From the NCBI GenBank assembly GCA_963675135.1, contig OY776125.1, forward strand, positions 65,299,441 through 65,363,440: DNA of 64,000 bases. Reading direction: 5' to 3'. Below are positions 57,111 through 64,000 of the stretch, piece by piece (positions within the stretch are counted from its first letter, which is position 1; the number at the start of each line of letters is the position of its first letter). The notes below the pieces were generated by a model that worked only from the letters and a program-made list of their open reading frames with translations, had not been told where the DNA came from and ran no database searches. Made by a program: the position numbers and the translations under genes. Origin of the DNA: Galeopsis tetrahit. Lineage: Eukaryota; Streptophyta; Magnoliopsida; Lamiales; Lamiaceae.

Positions 57111-60100
57111 GCAGCTGAGGATATGCCCCCTCCCCCACCAAAGAGAGGAGTAATCCACATGATTGTGGGATGGCCAGCAAATGGAGACTCCTTCCGGAAG
57201 AGAAAGCAGAATGTCCGGGCTCTAAAAGCAGAGCAAGGAAGCCAGTTAAGAGAAGTGGGGCGTATGACGGAGACGCCCAATATCCGATTTGGCCCGGAGG
57301 ATGTGAAGGGAGTTAAGGAAGGTCATAACGATGCTCTGGTGATCACTACCGACATAGCGGGATTCGATGTTTCTCGAATCTTCGTAGATACGGGGTGTTC
57401 GGCTGACATCATGTTTTTTGAATGTTTTAAGAGAATGGAGCTGAGTGTGAAGCTGCGCCCTGTAGATACCTCTCTGTATGGCTTCTCTGGAGGTGCAATC
57501 CAACCTTTGGGGTCAGTAATGTTGCAGGTAGGATTGGGGGACGCTCCAGCTCGGAAGGTCCACGTGGTGGAGTTCCTTATTGTAGACATCCCCTCGTCAT
57601 ACAATGTTGTGATGGGACGACCCAGCCTGAGTCTCTTTCAGGCAATCATTTCTACATTTCATATGAAAATGAAATTCCCTACAGCCACAGGGGTGGGAGA
57701 AGTGAGAGGAGACCAGTACCAAGCACGGAAGTGCTATGCAGAGTCTGTGAAGATGGCAGATAGGGCCCTAACTAGGGGCCTGGAGCGGACGAGAGGAGAT
57801 GACCCTGAGATCAAGAGGAAGAAAGTAGAGGGAGCAGCACCTGAACAGGTGAGTGTTAAAACAGACGAGGAACTGATGAGTGTGGAGCCCTTCCCAGGGA
57901 AACTCGGCTTTGTTACTAAGATAGGTACCCAATTGGGGCCTGAAGTCACGGAGAAGGTAATATTTACATTACGTCGAAATTCCGATATATTTGCATTTTC
58001 TCCAGCTGACATGACAGGAGTCCCTCCGGAGATAGCAATACATTGCCTTAATGTTGATCCAAAGGCAAGGCCCGTGAAACAGAAACTACGAAATTTTGGG
58101 ATTGAGAAGAATAACATTGTGAAAGAAGAAGTGGAGAAGCTATTGAAAGCAGGGCATGTGGTGGAAGTCCAATTCCCAGAATGGCTCTCCAATGCCGTGC
58201 TAGTGCCTAAAGGGGGAGGAAAGTGGAGAATGTGCATCGATTTCAGGGACCTCAACAAGGCATGCCCTAAAGACCACTATCCGCTACCAAGGATAGACCA
58301 GCTAGTAGATGCAACTTCAGGCTTCGAGCTGCTAAGCATGATGGATGCATACCAAGGGTACCACCAAATCAACCTGAACCCTGCAGATGTCCCCAAAGTG
58401 TGCTTCATAGCAGCCTGTGGAACGTTTGGATATGTTCGGATGCCATTTGGATTAATCAATGCCGGAGCAACATACCAGAGGATGGTCGATGCTGTCTTTC
58501 GAAGGCAGCTAGGAAGGAACATGGAGATATATGTAGATGATATGTTGGCTAAGAGTGTGAAAGCAGATCAACATATAGAGGATCTGGAAGAAATTTTCCA
58601 AGTAATTCGAGAAAACGGCATCAAGTTGAACCTAGCCAAATGCTCTTTTGGAGTAAAATCAGGGAAGTTCCTCGGATATATGGTCACTCAAAGAGGTATA
58701 GAAGTGAATCTAGCCAAGGTGAAGGCTGTACTGGATATGCGGCCACCAAGAAATATACAGGAGCTCCAGACACTCAATGGGAGGATTACAACATTGAGAA
58801 GATTCATAGCCAGGTCTGCTGAAAAGAGCCATCCCTTCTTTAAAATTCTTAAGAAAGGGACCAAGTTTGAATGGAGCGAAACATGGCAAAAGGACTTTGA
58901 AGACCTGAAGCATCATTTGTCTCAGTTGCCGAAGCTGACGAAACCTTCTCCAGGAGATACCCTCATTTTGTATCTCTCCGTAGGGGAATTCTCACTAAGC
59001 ACCGCCTTAGTCAAAGAAGAGGGATCTCTACAGCACCCTATTTATTATGTCAGTAAGGTCATTCAGGGGGCCGAAAATCGATACTCAGAAATTGAGAAGG
59101 CTGCTCTGGCTGTGGTAGTTACAGTGCGGAGGCTGCGCCCATATTTCCTTTCTTACAAAATACTGGTCCGCACTAATTACTTGTTGAAACAGGTTATAGG
59201 GCGAGCAGACCTCTCTGGAAGGATGGTGAAGTGGGCGATCGAGCTCCAAGAATATGACGTGGATTTCGAGCCACGGAAGGCTATAAAAGCCCAAGCTTTG
59301 TCAGATTTCATCCAAGAGTCGACCAAACCAGAAGAAGTCGAGGGATGGAAGGTGTATGTAGATGGCTCAGTGACCCTGAGCGGATGTGGAGCAGGGATTG
59401 TGCTGACAGGCCCTCGAGGGGAGGACCTACAATTCGCAGTGAGGTTTCAATTCATGACCTCAAATAATGGAGCAGAGTACGAAGCTTTGATCAGAGGGAT
59501 GGAGATGGCATTGGAATTGGGAGCTCCAAAGGTAACTCTGTACTCAGACTCCCAATTAGTTGTTCAGCAGGTGAATGGTGAATACGTAGCCAAAGATAGC
59601 AGGATGGCTGCTTATTTGGAACGAGCCAAAGTAGTGATGGGCAAATTCCAAGAGTGCGAGATGGTCCAGATACCCCGAGAGAAGAACATGCAGGCGGATA
59701 GCCTCTCCAAACTCGCTAGCTCCATAGAGTTTGATGGACAAGGAACAGTAACTCTAGTAGTTGCAGAAAGAGAGACTCTGGAGAACCCCATTGGCTCCAT
59801 TGAAGAGGAAGATGATTGGAGAAGAGCAATATGGATAGAACTCACTAAGGGAGCAGATGCCCCTACCACCAGAGAGACCCGAGCCCTTCGGATCAAATAT
59901 TGTATTATCGGAGGGCACTTATACAAGAAATCATTCACGCACCCATATTTGAGGTGTATATCAACTAGAGAAGCTATGTACACACTCAGAGAGATCCACG
60001 AAGGTGATGCAGCCAGTCATGAAGGATACAAAGCGGTGGTGAAGAAAGTTTTAAGGGCTGGATTATATTGGCCCTCCATAACAAAAGACGCTAGAGAATT

Positions 60101-61034
60101 TGTGAGAAAATGTGTCAAGTGTCAGAAAAATGGTCCATTGATAAGGACCCCTGCGGAAGAGATGGGAGCGATGCATTCTCCCTGTCCCTTTGCTAAGTGG
60201 GGAATCGACTTGGTAGGACCCTTCCCTCCAGCCTCCGGAGGGAGAAAATTTCTGATAGTAGCAGTGGACTATTTTAGCAAATGGGTGGAAGCTGCTCATC
60301 TGGCTACGATAGATGAAGAAAATGTGATTAAATTCTTGAAAAAACAAATCTGTTGTAGGTTCGGAGTACCCAGAATATTGGTCTCTAATAATGGAACACA
60401 GTTTAACGGCGAAAACGTGCGAGGATGGTGTGCAAGACTGAACATAATACAGAGATTCACCTCCGTGGCTCATCCTCAAGCTAACGGACAAGTGGAGGTT
60501 ACTAATCGAACAATAGTAGATGGGATTCTAACAAGGTTGACAAAGATAGGAGGAGGGTGTGTAAACGAGCTAGATAATGTATTATGGTCATATAGAACTA
60601 GTCCGAAGACAGCAACCGGAGAGTCCCCATTTCAGCTGGTCTACGGAGCTACGGCGGTAATACCTCCATAGGCCGTTTTACGATCGCACCGAGTTGCCCA
60701 ATTTGAAGAGCATCAGAATGAAAGATTGATGAGAGAGGCTCTAGATTTGATGGAAGAAGAAAGAGAGATGGTTAGGGTACGTGCTGAAAGATATAAAAGC
60801 AGAATTAAAGCTGCATATGATCGAAGGGTGATCTCGAGGTCCTTCAGAGCGGGAGACCTGGTGCTAAGAAGAGCGGACGCCCTGAAAAATACAGGAAAGT
60901 TGGAGCCCAACTGGGAGGGACCTTATAAAATCACACAGGTGCTGAAAGGAGGAGCATATAGACTGCAGAGTATGGAAGGGGTCGACATAGCTAGACCCTG
61001 GAACGTTTGCCATTTGAAGAGATTCTTTATTTGA
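57111..61034 (+). pseudogene. pol of the Tat element (PR-RT-gRH-aRH-IN)
   Basis: In frame with gag. Residues counted from MPPPPPKRG at 57123. Protease FVDTGCSADIMF with DTG at 57387-57395. RT: MCIDFRDLNKACPKDHYPLP, then YVDDMLAKS with YVDD at 58530-58541 (residues 470-473). Ty3 RNase H region at about 58960-59320 has LYLSVGEFSLSTALV, without the usual catalytic Asp. A second, archaeal-type RNase H at 59343-59730 has VYVDGSVTLSGCGAGI, NNGAEYEALI, YSDSQLVVQQV and NMQADSLSKL, i.e. D, E, D and D all present. Integrase: H-H-C-C finger (HEGYKAV to CVKCQ) at 60018-60125; GIDLVGPFPP; second catalytic position Asn in VSNNGTQF (60387-60389) instead of Asp; Glu in QVEVTNRT. TAG at 60669-60671 interrupts the C-terminal part, which continues in frame to RFFI at 61034. 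Confidence 0.92.
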
Positions 61035-61344
61035 AGACAGTGTAAGGTCTTGAGACCATCTATAACTTTTGTTTTGTGATTTTTTGCATTGATTCATATT
61101 TTGCTTGATGTATTTTGTGGCTTCACCGGAGCTCTTTTTCCCTCTCTACGGGTTTCCCCTTTGGGGTTTTTCCGTAAAGAGGTTTTTAATGAGACCGGCG
61201 TAGGTTATGTATGGCCTATGTTGAAAATTGACAATAAAGCAATGAAGCCCTATCCCTTTTTGAAGAAAGAATTATTCAGAATTATTGTGTCTTGATTATC
61301 TTTCCCATATTTGAACATGCGACGTATGAATATAACCATAACGA
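61035..61344 (+). other. Tat element spacer after pol
   Basis: Non-coding; T-rich segment with CTTTTTCCCTCTCTACGGG near 61132. No gene recognised. Leads into the tandem array. Confidence 0.6.
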
Positions 61345-62790
61345 GAGTGAGAGACACTCAAAGGCCTAGAGGCCGAGGTGCTCCAGAGAACCCTCACTTT
61401 ACTTGAGACCCAAGTGGGTTACTGAAATGAGAGGATTTTATGAATTAAAATCTTTTAAGAATAAGAGTGAGAGACACTCAAAGGACTAGAGGCCGAGGTG
61501 CTCCAGAGAGCCCTCACTTTACTTGAGACCCAAGTGGGTTACTGAAATGAGAAGATTTTATGAATTAAAAATCTTTTAAGAATAAGAGTGAGAGACACTC
61601 AAAGGCCTAGAGGCAGAGGTGCTCCGGAGAGCCCTCACTTTACTTGAGAACCAAGTGGGTTACTGAAATGAGAGGATTTTATGAATTAAAATCTTTTAAG
61701 AATAAGAGTGAGAGACACTCAAAGGCCTAGAGGCCGAGGTGCTCCGGAGAGCCCTCACTTTACTTGAGACCCAAGTGGGTTACTGAAATGAGAAGATTTT
61801 ATGAATTAAAAATCTTTTAAGAATAAGAGTGAGAGACACTCAAAGGCCTAGAGGCCGAGGTGCTCCGGAGAGCCCTCACTTTACTTGAGACCCAAGTGGG
61901 TTACTGAAATGAGAGGATTTTATGAATTAAAATCTTTTAAGAATAAGAGTGAGAGACACTCAAAGGACTAGAGGCCGAGGTGCTCCGGAGAGCCCTCACT
62001 TTACTTGAGACCCAAGTGGGTTACTGAAATGAGAAGATTTTATGAATTAAAAATCTTTTAAGAATAAGAGTGAGAGACACTCAAAGGCCTAGAGGCCGAG
62101 GTGCTCCGGAGAGCCCTCACTTTACTTGAGACCCAAGTGGGTTACTGAAATGAGAGGATTTTATGAATTAAAATCTTTTAAGAATAAGAGTGAGAGACAC
62201 TCAAAGGCCTAGAGGCCGAGGTGCTCCGGAGAGCCCTCACTTTACTTGAGACCCAAGTGGGTTACTGAAATGAGAAGATTTTATGAATTAAAAATCTTTT
62301 AAGAATAAGAGTGAGAGACACTCAAAGGCCTAGAGGCCGAGGTGCTCCAGAGAGCCCTCACTTTACTTGAGACCCAAGTGGGTTACTGAAATAAGAAGAT
62401 TTTATGAATTAAAATCTTTTAAGAATAAGAGTGAGAGACACTCAAAGGCCTAGAGGCCGAGGTGCTCCAGAGAGCCCTCACTTTACTTGAGACCCAAGTG
62501 GGTTACTAAAATAAGAAGATTTTATGAATTAAAAATCTTTTAAGAATAAGAGTGAGAGACACTCAAAGGCCTAGAGGCCGAGGTGCTCCAGAGAGCCCTC
62601 ACTTTACTTGAGACCCAAGTGGGTTACTGAAATAAGAAGATTTTATGAATTAAAAATCTTTTAAGAATAAGAGTGAGAAACACTCAGAGGCCTAGAGGCC
62701 AAGGTGCTCCAGAGAGCCCTCATCTTAGTTGAAACCCAAGAGGGTTAATTGATGAAAGGAGACGATTTTTGTGAATCAAAGTCTTTCAAG
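61345..62790. repeat. 120/121-bp tandem array, about 12 units
   Basis: Units start (GAGTGAG) at 61345, 61465, 61586, 61706, 61827, 61947, 62068, 62188, 62309, 62429, 62550 and 62671. Lengths alternate 120 and 121 because successive units end in TTAAAATC or TTAAAAATC and carry GAGAGG or GAGAAG, so the first eight units are four 241-bp dimers. Units 9-11 form a second variant (AATAAGAAG). Each unit holds consecutive dyads: GAGTG-AGAGA-CACTC, GGCCT-AG-AGGCC, GCTC-CGGA/CAGA-GAGC, ACTTG-AGACC-CAAGT, and AAGATTTT/AAAATCTT arms. A diverged thirteenth copy fades out to about 62920. Confidence 0.95.
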
Positions 62791-63274
62791 GACAAGAAGG
62801 TGAAAAGAAAGAGAAAGACGTAGAGGCTTAGAAAACCGAAGCCCTCCAGAAAGCCCTAACCATGCTTGAGAATTACAAAGACTAGATGATGAAGAAGACA
62901 GGTTTTATGATCCAGGAGTCAAGAGAAGAGGGAGGATGACCTCCCACAACCAAGTCACCCGAAATCAAAAACAAAAACTGTACAGCCAAAGAGTGATTTC
63001 AACATAGCCTACAAGACCAACAAAAAGGGGGGAGGAAGAGAGCCACACCTCCAACACATTATTTGCTGGTCTTGTAAGTTACTCATGCATGAAAGAGAAA
63101 GACAACAAAACATCCAACATCAAGCTAATACGATTACTACAAAAAGGCCCCACATATCCAGGAGTGTGGGGTCCCCTATAAAGTATGGAGAGCAAGTATT
63201 ATGAGCAGAAAATAAAGAGTGTAGCAAAACAACAGAAAAATAAATTGTTTGATGTGATCATAGAAATGTGAAAC
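62791..63274. other. Diverged array tail and 3' flank of the antisense ORF
   Basis: 62791-62920 still resembles the array (AGCCCTCCAGAAAGCCCT) but is degenerate. The rest is non-coding, purine-rich on the plus strand (AGAGAAAGACAAC). No gene. Confidence 0.6.
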
Positions 63275-63982
63275 TTAAACTGCTTTCTCAACAGCAGCCT
63301 CCTCAGCAACAGTCCCCTCGACCTCAACTCCTCCAACAATGCCATCCTCCTCAGCAACATGGTTGCTAGATCCTCCGCCCTCCTCTGGACCCGTAGTACC
63401 TCCCATGGTGTCTGCAACGCCAGTTCCTCCATCTACTACGGTTGCCACGGCTAGAGCGGAGTCATAAGGATAAATCAGACGCTCCAGAGGCTTTAGCTCA
63501 GCCATACCTATCTTGACAGCCTGCAGCTTGGTGATAGCCTGATTCATTCCGGGTAGCCACCAAGGACTATCAGGGCTCTCCTTAGGATCCCCCAAGAATT
63601 TTGGAGGAGTAGCGAGTCGATCCAAGTGGAATTCACGAGAGTAAGTTCCATTAAACCCCGGGGCTGAGTGCTCGGCTACGGCATTGCTGAAGCCGTGGTC
63701 GATGAAGTGAGGGATATGCGGCCCCATGGCACAGAGGAAGCTCGAGCTCTTTAAGAAGCTGGACAGCCACTGAGTATGAAGAGTTTCCAAGAACTCTTGA
63801 CCCAAAGAGGAAGTGAACAGGGACTTAATGCAAGCCTGCACTCCGACATCCGGCAGCTCGCGCTCCATCCGCTCCATCTCCTGCACCAGGTACTTAATCC
63901 TGGCTGCATCCTGCTTGCTCTGAGTCTGTAAGAGAGACAACTCCTCAGATAGAGCTTGAGCTCGCTTATGGGCTTTATCTTT
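63275..63982 (-). CDS. Antisense ORF of the Tat element (partial)
   Basis: Minus-strand frame of about 235 codons, opposite in sense to gag-pol, lying between the tandem array and the (unseen) 3' LTR. It is open from 63982, just after a TAG at 63985-63983, and has no convincing ATG there, so its N-terminus may lie beyond the window with the TAG a mutation. N-terminal part is charged and probably coiled coil (RAQALSEELSLLQTQSKQDA). The middle has SLFTSSLGQEFLETLHTQWL, FIDHGFSNAVAEHS and PSPWWLPGMNQ-like Trp/Pro residues (DSPWWLPGMN near 63565). C-terminal tail is Gly/Val/Glu-rich low complexity. Antisense ORFs at this place are known in Tat-lineage elements; their function is unknown. It may be transcribed from the 3' LTR region or an internal antisense promoter. 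Confidence 0.72.
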   Translation of the reverse strand, partial: KDKAHKRAQALSEELSLLQTQSKQDAARIKYLVQEMERMERELPDVGVQACIKSLFTSSLGQEFLETLHTQWLSSFLKSSSFLCAMGPHIPHFIDHGFSNAVAEHSAPGFNGTYSREFHLDRLATPPKFLGDPKESPDSPWWLPGMNQAITKLQAVKIGMAELKPLERLIYPYDSALAVATVVDGGTGVADTMGGTTGPEEGGGSSNHVAEEDGIVGGVEVEGTVAEEAAVEKAV

Positions 63983-64000
63983 CTATGTGTTGATACCCTT

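Larger units (their letters stand above)
54650..64000 (+). mobile_element. Ty3/Gypsy element of the Tat lineage (3' end outside window)
   Basis: 5' LTR, PBS, gag, PR-RT-RNase H-second RNase H-integrase in that order (integrase last defines Ty3), then a 120/121-bp tandem array and an antisense ORF. Two RNase H domains, tandem repeats after pol and an antisense ORF are described traits of the Tat lineage (Retand/Ogre relatives). No chromodomain. Coding sequence is nearly whole: two TAG codons and one active-site change in integrase. It looks like the youngest-coding element here, but LTR divergence cannot be measured. Confidence 0.9.

Noticed and set aside
55459..58522. Minus-strand frames across Tat gag and pol
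   Set aside because: Shadows of the high-GC sense frame, without domains or consistent starts.
61345..62790. CRISPR-like array
   Set aside because: Units are contiguous tandem copies without unique spacers and sit in a plant retrotransposon.

Overview
The window is repeat-rich nuclear DNA of a flowering plant, most likely a eudicot. The evidence is the mix of elements: Ty1/Copia retrotransposons primed by initiator Met-tRNA, a Ty3 element of the Tat lineage with two RNase H domains, CACTA transposons with TNP2-like and plant En/Spm-type second genes, hAT and MULE-like MITEs, Helitrons, PIF/Harbinger relics, a LINE 3' end and SINEs. I found no host gene, rRNA, tRNA or CRISPR. All boundaries, repeat counts and divergences were worked out by eye. 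Species cannot be named from this sequence.

Layout. 1-10868: minus-strand Copia_1, a SIRE-type element with an extra ORF after pol. Its truncated 3' LTR runs into gag of a second, tandem copy at the left edge, and a 536-bp hAT MITE sits in its gag. Copia_1 appears to have landed in an intron of CACTA_1 (plus strand), whose surviving 3' half runs from 10869 to about 14.1 kb. 14.2-27.7 kb is non-coding: a SINE, a GGCAACGGC-rich palindromic cluster, a hAT-like MITE, LINE/RNase H relics, a 1674-bp solo LTR with a perfect 5-bp target duplication, Helitron-type AT-rich repeats, a LINE 3' end with a 12-bp duplication, and a Harbinger remnant. 27975-33493: CACTA_2 (minus strand), split by a 795-bp Helitron and damaged by a deletion that joins its two genes.

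34815-45711: Copia_2 (plus strand), a complete LTR-to-LTR insertion with target duplication ATGTA and the same extra ORF as Copia_1, but with many nonsense and frameshift mutations. 46309-47008: a fold-back MITE. 47413-48513: a decayed Harbinger-associated Myb/NAM-like ORF. 48822-54640: Copia_3, 5'-truncated. About 54650-64000: a Ty3/Tat element with 5' LTR, PBS, gag and pol in one frame interrupted by two TAG codons, a palindrome-rich 120/121-bp tandem array, and an antisense ORF. Its 3' LTR lies beyond the window.

How the parts work together: these are selfish elements in nested layers (hAT in Copia_1 in CACTA_1; Helitron in CACTA_2; Ty3 behind Copia_3). The features most worth following up are clustered heat-shock-element-like arrays in the Copia_1 and Copia_2 LTR promoters, the shared extra ORF with a conserved twin motif in front of it, and the hairpin-built array next to the antisense ORF in the Ty3 element. 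Most in-frame stops look like C-to-T or G-to-A changes, as expected for methylated, silenced repeats.
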